DNA of 20,685 bases from Lachnospiraceae bacterium UBA7225 (lineage in GTDB: Bacteria > Bacillota > Clostridia > Lachnospirales > Lachnospiraceae): NCBI GenBank assembly GCA_002473385.1, contig DKTR01000133.1, positions 1 to 20,685 on the forward strand, read 5' to 3'. Shown here piece by piece: positions 13,632-20,685 of this stretch. The stretch's first letter is position 1, and each line of letters opens with the position of its first letter. Below the pieces are notes generated by a model. That model worked only from the letters and a program-made list of their open reading frames with translations, searched no databases and was not told where the DNA came from. The translations under genes and the position numbers were made by a program.

Positions 13632-15095
13632 ATGAAGCTGACAGAGCTGTTGGAGAGACTGGAATATGAGTGCGTACAGGGCAGCGTGGATGCCTGGGTT
13701 ACGGATATTGTCAACGACTCGCGCAAAGTGAAGGAAGGCTGCCTGTTCCTCTGCATCAAAGGAGCAGTTACAGACGGACATAAATATGCGGCTGAGGTGG
13801 CGGAGAAAGGCGCAAAGGTACTGGTGGTACAGGACGATGTGCAGGTTCCCGCAGATGTTACGGTAATTAAGGTTGCGGACAGCCGCTATGCGATGGCGCT
13901 GATTGCGGCGGCATGGTACGGACATCCGGCTGAAAAGCTGAAGGTGATCGGTATTACCGGCACCAAGGGAAAGACAACGACTACATATATGATCAAATCG
14001 ATTCTGGAGGCAGCCGGGCATAAGGTCGGACTGATTGGTACGATTGAGGCGATTATTGGTGATAAGGTGATTCCGGCGAGTAACACCACCCCGGAATCCA
14101 CTACTATACAGAAATATTTTGCGGAAATGGCAGAGGCGGGCTGCGACTGCGTAGTGATGGAGGTCTCTTCCCAGGGGCTGATGCTGCACCGCACAGCAGG
14201 ATTTACATTTGAAATCGGTATTTTTACGAATCTGGAGCCGGATCATATCGGACCTGCGGAGCACGAGAGCTTTGAGGAGTACCTGCACTGCAAGGCAATG
14301 CTCTTTAAGCAGTGCCGTCACGGTATTTTTAATGCGGATGACAGGCATCTGGAGGCGATCCTTCAGGGGCACACCTGTGACGTGGAGACCTACGGCTTTG
14401 ACAAAAAGGCGGATTTCCGGGCATCGGAAGCGCAGCTTGTCTCACGACCGGGATATCTTGGCATTGCCTACCATGTAACCGGAAAGCGGAACTTCTTTGT
14501 GGAAATCGATATTCCGGGTAAATTCAGTATTTACAATTCCCTGGCGGCGATTGCGGTCTGCGATTATTTCGGCGTGGCGGAGGATAAGATGATCGCGGCT
14601 CTTCAGCAGGCGAAGGTAAAAGGGCGCATAGAAATGATAAAGGTCTCCGACGAATTTACTCTGATGATTGACTACGCGCATAATGCCATGAGCCTGGAGA
14701 GTCTGCTGACAACTTTGAAGGAGTATAATCCGGGCAGACTGGTCTGTGTATTTGGCTGCGGCGGCAACCGCGCGCGCTCCAGACGCTTTGAGATGGGAGA
14801 GGTTTCCGGGAAATACGCTGATTTTACGATAATTACTTCTGATAATCCGCGTTTTGAGGAGCCGGAGGCGATTATTTCGGATATTGAGACTGGTATTGCC
14901 AAAACCGGGGGAAAATATAGAAAGATTACGGACCGCAAGGAGGCGATTGCCTATGCTATCCACCATGGACAGCCGGGCGATGTTATCGTACTTGCAGGAA
15001 AAGGACATGAAGATTATCAGGAGATCTGCGGGGTGAAGTATCCGATGGATGAACGGGTGCTGATCCGGGAGATCCTGGCGGAGGATGAGGCTTGA
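13632..15095 (+). CDS. murE: UDP-MurNAc-L-Ala-D-Glu:meso-diaminopimelate ligase
   Basis: 487 residues, ATG at 13632 with GGGGAGG at 13619-13625. The enzyme adds the third residue to the peptidoglycan stem peptide in the cytoplasm, using ATP. Mur ligase landmarks are: ATP loop I-T-G-T-K-G-K-T-T-T at 108-117; T-N-L-E-P-D-H-I around 199-206; the lysine that is carbamylated in this family, probably Lys221 in Y-L-H-C-K; the D-Y-A-H-N block at 347-351; and G-K-G-H-E at 456-460. The D-N-P-R motif at 404-407 with a following E-E-P is the signature of MurE enzymes that use meso-diaminopimelate, not lysine. It is the first gene after the promoter at 13495-13523. Its stop TGA overlaps the TTG start of priA. 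Length is normal for the family. Confidence 0.95.
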   Translation: MKLTELLERLEYECVQGSVDAWVTDIVNDSRKVKEGCLFLCIKGAVTDGHKYAAEVAEKGAKVLVVQDDVQVPADVTVIKVADSRYAMALIAAAWYGHPAEKLKVIGITGTKGKTTTTYMIKSILEAAGHKVGLIGTIEAIIGDKVIPASNTTPESTTIQKYFAEMAEAGCDCVVMEVSSQGLMLHRTAGFTFEIGIFTNLEPDHIGPAEHESFEEYLHCKAMLFKQCRHGIFNADDRHLEAILQGHTCDVETYGFDKKADFRASEAQLVSRPGYLGIAYHVTGKRNFFVEIDIPGKFSIYNSLAAIAVCDYFGVAEDKMIAALQQAKVKGRIEMIKVSDEFTLMIDYAHNAMSLESLLTTLKEYNPGRLVCVFGCGGNRARSRRFEMGEVSGKYADFTIITSDNPRFEEPEAIISDIETGIAKTGGKYRKITDRKEAIAYAIHHGQPGDVIVLAGKGHEDYQEICGVKYPMDERVLIREILAEDEA

Positions 15096-17326
15096 CGGAA
15101 TCACTCTTTGCAGATATTATTGTAGATATTTCAAATGAAAGACTGGATAGGACCTTTCAGTACCGCATACCGGAGGCGCTGCGCAGCGCGGTGCGGCAGG
15201 GCAGCGTCGTGCGGATTCCCTTTGGAAAGGGAGACCGCGTGACGAAGGGCTATGTTATGAAGATTACCGGTACACCGGAGATCGCGCCCTCAAGGATGAA
15301 GGAGATCCGGGAGGTAGTGAGCGATGATGCCGGGGCGTCCGGGGAGGACCGGCTGGTGGCGCTTGCCGCCTGGATGCGGGAGCGCTACGGCTCCACGATG
15401 ATTCAGGCACTGCGGACCGTGATACCTGTGAAACAGAAAATAAAGCCGCGGCAGAAGAAAAGCCTGCGCCTCTTGCTTGACGAAGAGCAGACACAGGAAA
15501 AAATTGCTTTCTACCGGCAGAAAAACCAGCGTGCCAGGCTGCGGCTTCTGGAGGCGCTGGCGCAGGAGGGCAAGGTTCCCTATGAACTGGTGACAGGCAG
15601 GCTGAATATCTCCGCCGCCACGGTGAAGGCAATGCAGGAGCAGGGTGTACTCGCCTGTGAGACGGTGACAGTATACCGAAATCCGGTGCATCAGAGAGGT
15701 GCCTCTAATATCCGCATTCCTTTAAACGAAGAGCAGAGCCGCATTGTGGAGGATATCCGCCGGAAGTGGGATGATCCGGAAAACGTTGTCTCGCTGATTC
15801 ATGGCATCACCGGCAGCGGCAAAACCGAGATTTATATGGAGCTGATCGACACCGCTATTGCGCGCAGAGAGCAGGCGATTGTCCTGATCCCGGAGATCGC
15901 GCTGACGTATCAGACGGTGATGCGCTTTTACCGGCGTTTTGGCGACAGGATTTCCATTATCCATTCCCGGCTTTCTGCAGGGGAGCGCTATGACCAGTTC
16001 CAGCGGGCAAGAGCGGGGGATATTGATGTAATGATCGGACCGCGTTCGGCGCTGTTTACGCCGTTTCCGAATCTGGGCATCATTATTATTGACGAGGAGC
16101 ATGAGCCTGCCTATCAGAGCGAACAGACGCCGCGTTACCATGCGCGGGAGACTGCAATCAAGAGAGCACAGCTTGAGCATGCGAAGGTGATCCTCGGCTC
16201 AGCGACACCCTCGCTGGAGGCATATAGCCGGGCACTGGCCGGGGAATATGTGCTGTACACGCTGGAAAAGCGGGCAAAAGAAAGCTCTCTTCCAGAGACG
16301 GTTGTGGTAGATATGCGGCGGGAGCTGCAGGAGGGCAATCGTTCTATTCTGGGGAAGACCCTGAAAAGCGGGCTGGAGAAATGCCTGTCCCGCGGGCAGC
16401 AGGCGATGCTGTTTTTAAACCGGCGCGGATATTCCGGCTTTTTGTCCTGCCGTTCCTGCGGTCACGTGCTGATGTGTCCGCACTGCGATGTTTCCCTGTC
16501 ACTGCATAATAATGGCAGGTTAGTTTGTCATTACTGCGGATACCGGCAGATTCGTCCACCGCGCTGTCCGAAATGCGGCTCAGAATTTTTAAGCGGCTTT
16601 GGTATCGGTACACAGCAGGCGCAGGAGATGGTGGCAAAGGAGTTCCCGCAGGCGCGTATCCTGCGGATGGACATGGATACCACGCGGGAAAAGGACGGAC
16701 ACGAAAAAATTCTGTCTGCCTTTGCAAACCGGGAAGCAGATATTCTGATCGGCACCCAGATGATCGTAAAGGGACACGATTTTCCAAATGTGACGCTTGT
16801 GGGGATTCTGGCGGCAGATCTGTCGCTGTTTGCGGATGATTACCGGGCATCGGAGCGTACCTTCCAGCTTCTCACACAGGCGGCGGGGCGTGCGGGCAGA
16901 GGAAAAGACCCCGGCACAGTTGTGATCCAGACCTACGATCCTGAGCATTATTGCATCCGCACAGCGGCAGCCCAGGATTATAAAAGCTTTTACGAAGAGG
17001 AGATCAGTTACCGTATGGTGGCGGGCTATCCGCCGGCAAGAAAGATGCTTTCTGTTCACGGAACCTGTCGTGACGAGGCGCATCTTGGCGTGGCAATGGA
17101 ATATTTAAAACGGCTGGTGGAGCGCATTTACAAAAACAGCGGCGGCAATGTGATCGGTCCCGCAGAGGAAAGTATCGCGAAAATACAGGAGGTGTACCGT
17201 AAGGTACTTTATATCAAAGCAGAAAATATGGAAGAGCTGACGGCTATCAAGGACCGTCTGGAACAATATATTGAGGTGAACGAGGGCTACCGCAGTGTGG
17301 GCATCCAGTTTGATATGAACGAGTAG
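15092..17326 (+). CDS. priA: Primosomal replication-restart helicase PriA
   Basis: 744 residues. The start is a TTG at 15092 overlapping the murE stop (tTGA), with GGAGG at 15080-15084 seven bases upstream; the N-terminus L-F-A-D-I-I-V-D-I-S fits the PriA DNA-binding domain start. Walker A G-I-T-G-S-G-K-T is at 238-245, the DEAH-type box D-E-E-H at 334-337, and eight zinc-binding cysteines at 453, 456, 462, 465, 479, 482, 492 and 495. Helicase motifs V and VI follow (G-T-Q-M-I-V-K-G-H-D-F; Q-A-A-G-R-A-G-R). By family, it recognises abandoned forks and D-loops and reloads the replicative helicase. All motifs are intact and the length is normal. The gene is 26 bp ahead of def. Confidence 0.97.
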   Translation: MTESLFADIIVDISNERLDRTFQYRIPEALRSAVRQGSVVRIPFGKGDRVTKGYVMKITGTPEIAPSRMKEIREVVSDDAGASGEDRLVALAAWMRERYGSTMIQALRTVIPVKQKIKPRQKKSLRLLLDEEQTQEKIAFYRQKNQRARLRLLEALAQEGKVPYELVTGRLNISAATVKAMQEQGVLACETVTVYRNPVHQRGASNIRIPLNEEQSRIVEDIRRKWDDPENVVSLIHGITGSGKTEIYMELIDTAIARREQAIVLIPEIALTYQTVMRFYRRFGDRISIIHSRLSAGERYDQFQRARAGDIDVMIGPRSALFTPFPNLGIIIIDEEHEPAYQSEQTPRYHARETAIKRAQLEHAKVILGSATPSLEAYSRALAGEYVLYTLEKRAKESSLPETVVVDMRRELQEGNRSILGKTLKSGLEKCLSRGQQAMLFLNRRGYSGFLSCRSCGHVLMCPHCDVSLSLHNNGRLVCHYCGYRQIRPPRCPKCGSEFLSGFGIGTQQAQEMVAKEFPQARILRMDMDTTREKDGHEKILSAFANREADILIGTQMIVKGHDFPNVTLVGILAADLSLFADDYRASERTFQLLTQAAGRAGRGKDPGTVVIQTYDPEHYCIRTAAAQDYKSFYEEEISYRMVAGYPPARKMLSVHGTCRDEAHLGVAMEYLKRLVERIYKNSGGNVIGPAEESIAKIQEVYRKVLYIKAENMEELTAIKDRLEQYIEVNEGYRSVGIQFDMNE

Positions 17327-17352
17327 TCAGAATATAGAAGGAGGAAGGAAAC

Positions 17353-17841
17353 ATGGCAATTCGCAATGTGAGGATACAGGGAGATAAGGTTCTGGAGAAA
17401 AAGTGCAAAGAAGTAAAAGAGATAACGCCGCGCATCCGCGCGCTGATCGGAGACATGTTTGATACGATGTATGAAGAGAACGGCGTGGGTCTGGCTGCAC
17501 CGCAGGTCGGCGTTTTGAAGCGCATTGTTGTAATCGACACGACAGGGGAGGATCCGCATGTACTGATCAACCCGGTGATCGAGGAGACCTCGGGAGAACA
17601 GAGAGGTTATGAAGGGTGTCTTAGCCTTCCCGGCAAGAGCGGTATTGTGACACGTCCGAATTATGCACGTGTGCGTGCGCTTGATGAGAATATGCAGGAG
17701 TATGTCCTGGAGGGAACGGAGCTTCTTGCGCGGGCAATCTGCCATGAATGCGATCATCTGGAGGGAATCATGTATACTTCGAAGGTAGAAGGGAAAATCT
17801 ATGATAATTCCGAATTACCGGAAGAGGAGGAAGAGGCATGA
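17353..17841 (+). CDS. def: Peptide deformylase
   Basis: 162 residues, ATG at 17353 behind a GAAGGAGGAAGG stretch at 17338-17349. It removes the formyl group from the N-terminal methionine of new proteins. All three motifs are present: G-V-G-L-A-A-P-Q at 44-51, E-G-C-L-S at 87-91 with metal ligand Cys89, and H-E-C-D-H at 131-135 with ligands His131 and His135 and catalytic Glu132. The C-terminus is a short acidic run. The stop overlaps the fmt start by four bases (ATGA), so the enzyme removing the formyl group is coupled to the one that adds it. Confidence 0.97.
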   Translation: MAIRNVRIQGDKVLEKKCKEVKEITPRIRALIGDMFDTMYEENGVGLAAPQVGVLKRIVVIDTTGEDPHVLINPVIEETSGEQRGYEGCLSLPGKSGIVTRPNYARVRALDENMQEYVLEGTELLARAICHECDHLEGIMYTSKVEGKIYDNSELPEEEEEA

Positions 17842-18848
17842 GAGTAGTTTTTATGGGAACGCCCGACTTTGCGGTCGGCACCCTGCGTGCGCTGATCTCA
17901 TCGCGGCATGAAGTGGCGGCGGTGTTTACGCAGCCTGACAAGCCGAAGGGCAGGGGCAAGGCAATGCAGCTCACGCCGGTAAAGGAAGAGGCGGCTGCTG
18001 CCGGAATTCCGGTATTCCAGCCGGTACGCGTGCGCGAGGAGGGCGTAATCGCGCAGATCAGAGCGCTGGCACCGGATGTGATCGTTGTTGTTGCCTTCGG
18101 ACAGATTATCCCGCAGGCAGTGCTTGACATTCCGGAGTATGGATGTGTGAATGTCCACGCTTCGCTTCTTCCAAAATACCGGGGCGCGGCGCCGATCCAG
18201 TGGGCGGTGATTGACGGAGAAGAATTCTCCGGTGTGACAACGATGCGGATGGATGCCGGACTGGATACCGGCGATATGCTGCTGGCAGAAAAGGTAGCGC
18301 TGGCGCCGGATGAGACCGGCGGAAGTCTTTTTGAAAAATTAAGTGAGGTTGGTGCACGGCTTTTGCTGAAAACGCTGGATGCCCTGGAGGAGGGCAGCGT
18401 GAAGCCGCAGGCGCAGCCGGCAGAGAGCCCGACTGCTTATGCGGCGATGCTGAAAAAAACGGACGGCGAAATCGACTGGAGCAAAAGCGCGGTCACGATT
18501 GAGCGCATGGTGCGCGGGCTGAACCCGTGGCCGAGCGCCTATACGCATCTAAACGGAAAGACGCTGAAAATCTGGCGGGCAGAGCTGTGTAAAGAAGCTG
18601 GAGACGGCGCGTCCGCAGAAGGAGATGGAAAGAGAAACACTGCAGAGGGTGCGGAGAAAGAGACGTTCGCAGTGAGCAGCGCGGCGCCGGGCACGGTGGT
18701 AAAGGCGACAAAAACCGGGCTTTGTGTGCAGACAGGAGAAGGCGTGCTTTCCATGAAGGAGGTACAGCTGGAAGGAAAGAAGCGCATGGATATTGCAGCC
18801 TTCCTGCGGGGCTTCTCCGTGGAAGAGGGAGTGCGGCTTGGCAATTGA
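17838..18848 (+). CDS. fmt: Methionyl-tRNA formyltransferase
   Basis: 336 residues, ATG at 17838 overlapping the def stop. It uses 10-formyl-tetrahydrofolate to formylate initiator Met-tRNA. Catalytic landmarks: N105, His107 in V-N-V-H-A-S-L-L-P-K-Y-R-G-A-A-P-I, and Asp143 in G-L-D-T-G-D. The C-terminal tRNA-binding domain (about 205 onward) carries N-P-W-P-S-A. The protein is about 20-25 residues longer than usual because of a low-complexity Ala/Gly/Glu/Lys insert at about residues 252-281 (nt 18591-18680), in the C-terminal domain between K-I-W-R-A-E-L and P-G-T-V. The core is intact, so it should be functional. Confidence 0.96.
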   Translation: MRVVFMGTPDFAVGTLRALISSRHEVAAVFTQPDKPKGRGKAMQLTPVKEEAAAAGIPVFQPVRVREEGVIAQIRALAPDVIVVVAFGQIIPQAVLDIPEYGCVNVHASLLPKYRGAAPIQWAVIDGEEFSGVTTMRMDAGLDTGDMLLAEKVALAPDETGGSLFEKLSEVGARLLLKTLDALEEGSVKPQAQPAESPTAYAAMLKKTDGEIDWSKSAVTIERMVRGLNPWPSAYTHLNGKTLKIWRAELCKEAGDGASAEGDGKRNTAEGAEKETFAVSSAAPGTVVKATKTGLCVQTGEGVLSMKEVQLEGKKRMDIAAFLRGFSVEEGVRLGN

Positions 18849-18875
18849 ATATCTCCGGTACGGCGGGCGTGTGGG

Positions 18876-18896
18876 CGCGCTTCCGGTGAAAGCGCG
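18876..18896. other. Short GC-rich hairpin between fmt and the peptidase gene
   Basis: CGCGCTT at 18876-18882 pairs with AAGCGCG at 18890-18896 around a 7-base loop. There is no T-run after it, so it is unlikely to terminate transcription. It may only stabilise or space the message in the 84-bp gap. Confidence 0.35.
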
Positions 18897-18932
18897 GGCT
18901 GCACAGGACGGAGACGGAAAGGAGCATTCGAT

Positions 18933-19673
18933 ATGATGTTACTTAGTTATGCAAATAATTTTTTTGGGTATGGATACGGATATCGCGGGTTATATTTTGA
19001 CCCGACGATGATTCTGGCGCTGCTGGGGCTTATCCTTACGATGATCGCCAGCGCCGGAGTGAATTCTACTTTTGCAAAATACAACCGTGTCCGCTGTATG
19101 CGCGGCATGACGGGCGCGCAGGCTGCGGAGCAGGTGCTGCACGCAGCGGGGATCTACGATGTGCAGATCCGCCATGTCAGCGGAAAACTGACGGATCACT
19201 ATGATCCCAGAAATAAGACGCTCAATTTATCCGACAGCACTTATTCTTCGCCTTCGGTGGCTGCGGTCTGTGTGGCTGCGCACGAGTGCGGGCATGCGGT
19301 GCAGGATCAGAAAAAGTACGGACCGCTGGTGCTGCGCAGTACGCTGGTGCCGCTGGCAAACTTTGGCTCGCAGCTTTCCTGGCCGGTATTTCTGGCGGGA
19401 CTTATTTTCTCACTGCAGCCGCTGGTGATGGCGGGGATTGTCCTGTTTTCCCTGGCGGTATTGTTCCAGCTGGTCACATTACCGGTGGAGTTTAATGCAT
19501 CCTCGCGCGCACTTCATATCCTGGAGGACACAGGGATGCTCGGCAGTCAGGAAATGACCGGGGCAAGGAAGGTATTAAGGGCAGCGGCAATGACCTATGT
19601 GGCAGCGCTTGCAAGCTCACTGCTGCAGCTGCTGCGTCTGGTTCTGCTTGCCAGGAGGAATGACCGTGACTAG
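18933..19673 (+). CDS. Membrane zinc metallopeptidase (YugP-like, Zn_peptidase_2)
   Basis: 246 residues, ATG at 18933 with AAAGGAG at 18918-18924 (a second ATG follows directly at 18936). The N-terminus is short and rich in Gly/Tyr, followed by a membrane segment at about 25-45. A soluble part bears the zinc motif H-E-C-G-H at 117-121 with catalytic Glu118; Glu186 in P-V-E-F-N-A-S is the likely third zinc ligand. Further hydrophobic segments are at about 149-182 and 212-238. This matches the YugP-type putative neutral zinc metallopeptidases common in Firmicutes; the substrate is not known. It sits between fmt and rsmB, its usual place in Lachnospiraceae as far as I know. The stop overlaps the next gene by 8 bp. 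Confidence 0.93.
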   Translation: MMLLSYANNFFGYGYGYRGLYFDPTMILALLGLILTMIASAGVNSTFAKYNRVRCMRGMTGAQAAEQVLHAAGIYDVQIRHVSGKLTDHYDPRNKTLNLSDSTYSSPSVAAVCVAAHECGHAVQDQKKYGPLVLRSTLVPLANFGSQLSWPVFLAGLIFSLQPLVMAGIVLFSLAVLFQLVTLPVEFNASSRALHILEDTGMLGSQEMTGARKVLRAAAMTYVAALASSLLQLLRLVLLARRNDRD

Positions 19674-20685
19674 TATTGTAAACACGAGAGAAATTATTCT
19701 GGGAGCGCTGATGGAGATCACGGAGGAGGAGCAGTATTGCCATATCGTTCTGCGTGACGTGCTCACGAAATATCAGTATCTTGAAAAGCGCGACCGCGCG
19801 TTTATCTCCAGAGTGGTGGAGGGAACGATGGAGAACATGATCCAGATCGATTATATTCTGGAGCAGTTCTCCACGGTAAAGGTACAGAATATGAAGCCGG
19901 TTATCCGCAATATTTTGCGCATGTCCGTTTATCAGATGCAGTATATGGACGGTGTGCCGCATTCGGCGGTTGTCAATGAAGCGGTAAAGCTTACGCAGAA
20001 AAAGGGTTTTTACACGCTAAAGGGTTTTGTAAACGGCGTGCTGCGGGCGGCCGGGAGAGGCATGGGTGGGGTGACGTTTCCTGATGCGGAGCGGACGCCG
20101 CGCAGGTATCTTTCTGTGCGCTATTCGATGCCGGAATGGATTCTGCAGAAATGGCTGGCACAATTCGATTTTGCTACGGTGGAGAAAATCTGCCGGGGAC
20201 TGTGGCAGGAGAGCCGCACCTGCATTCGCTGTAATCTGAGCCGCGCACCGAAAGAAACAATTATCGAAAAGCTGCGCAGGCAGAATATTACGGTAAAAGA
20301 GGTGCCGTATCTGCCTTATGCGCTGGAGATTTCTGATTATAATTATCTGCAGGCGGTCACTGCCTTCAAGGAAGGGCTTTTCCAGGTGCAGGATGTCAGC
20401 TCGATGCTGGTGGCGGAGGTGGCTGCGCCGAAGTGGGGTGATTACTGTATCGACGTCTGCGCGGCGCCAGGCGGAAAAAGCCTGCATTTATCGGATAAGC
20501 TAAATGGCAGCGGTTATGTGGAGGCGCGTGATCTGACAGACATAAAAGTATCGCTGATGCAGGAAAATCTGGAGCGCACCAGGAGGATCAACATGACTGC
20601 CGTGCGCCAGGATGCAACGGTGTTTGACGGCGCTTCCGTAGAAAAGGCGGATATTTTGCTCGCGGATCTGCCCTGCTCGGGGCTT
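19666..20685 (+). CDS. rsmB: 16S rRNA cytosine-C5 methyltransferase RsmB (3' end outside window)
   Basis: Open to the right edge, 340 codons in the window. I chose GTG at 19666: AGGAGG at 19653-19658 lies seven bases upstream, and the protein then begins V-T-S-I-V-N-T-R-E-I-I-L-G-A-L, which fits the N-terminal NusB-like RNA-binding domain (about 1-130) of RsmB. The SAM-binding loop D-V-C-A-A-P-G-G-K is at 263-271. The last residues seen are A-D-L-P-C-S-G-L, motif IV, with Cys337; the catalytic cysteine of motif VI lies beyond the window. The enzyme methylates C967 (E. coli numbering) of 16S rRNA. It overlaps the peptidase gene by 8 bp and continues the housekeeping operon. Confidence 0.95.
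   Translation, partial: MTSIVNTREIILGALMEITEEEQYCHIVLRDVLTKYQYLEKRDRAFISRVVEGTMENMIQIDYILEQFSTVKVQNMKPVIRNILRMSVYQMQYMDGVPHSAVVNEAVKLTQKKGFYTLKGFVNGVLRAAGRGMGGVTFPDAERTPRRYLSVRYSMPEWILQKWLAQFDFATVEKICRGLWQESRTCIRCNLSRAPKETIIEKLRRQNITVKEVPYLPYALEISDYNYLQAVTAFKEGLFQVQDVSSMLVAEVAAPKWGDYCIDVCAAPGGKSLHLSDKLNGSGYVEARDLTDIKVSLMQENLERTRRINMTAVRQDATVFDGASVEKADILLADLPCSGL

Noticed and set aside
13611..14372. Minus-strand open frame (253 codons) opposite murE
   Set aside because: It is antisense to murE, which has all family motifs. The frame is a by-product of codon bias in the GC-richer gene.
1..20685. CRISPR arrays, insertion sequences, tRNA and rRNA genes
   Set aside because: No regularly spaced repeats, transposase-like frames, tRNA cloverleaf sequences or rRNA signatures were seen on either strand.

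Overview
The window looks like a chromosomal segment of an anaerobic Firmicute of class Clostridia, most likely family Lachnospiraceae. The evidence is: strong GGAGG-type ribosome binding sites; RpoB and RpoC with long acidic C-terminal tails; a murE-priA-def-fmt-zinc peptidase-rsmB run; and an Agr-type peptide quorum-sensing locus. Both ends cut through genes (rpoB at the left, rsmB at the right). I see no rRNA, tRNA, CRISPR array, insertion sequence or transposase.

Layout. (1) 1-5729, plus strand: 3' half of rpoB, then complete rpoC, ending in a hairpin terminator. Codon choice changes abruptly inside rpoC at about 3360-3412, exactly at the catalytic NADFDGD motif. Everything to the left uses mainly CTT for Leu, frequent ATA for Ile and AGG for Arg. 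The rest of rpoC uses CTG, ATC and CCG, like the housekeeping genes at the right end of the window. (2) 5784-8250, minus strand: an AgrC-like GHKL histidine kinase, its LytTR response regulator (AgrA-like) and a small XRE/Cro-type regulator. (3) 8251-8556: a divergent control region with clustered repeats just upstream of a plausible promoter. (4) 8557-13426, plus strand: agrD-like cyclic peptide precursor (49 aa), agrB-like processing protease, a 135-aa secreted protein of unknown function, a lipoprotein, two membrane permeases and an ABC ATPase with an E-loop resembling bacteriocin-immunity (LanF/BcrA-type) ATPases. (5) 13495-20685, plus strand: a good extended -10 promoter, then tightly packed housekeeping genes murE, priA, def, fmt, a zinc metallopeptidase and rsmB.

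How the parts may work together. AgrB would cut and cyclise AgrD into a five-residue ring thiolactone (predicted ring C-G-L-M-Y). The kinase would sense the peptide outside the cell, and the LytTR regulator would activate the divergent promoter. The genes downstream (secreted protein, lipoprotein, ABC transporter) are the natural candidates for the controlled output, possibly an exported antimicrobial or surface factor with its own export/immunity transporter. The family calls for AgrB, AgrD, kinase, regulator and ATPase are firm. The output function and the regulatory link are inference from gene order and composition.
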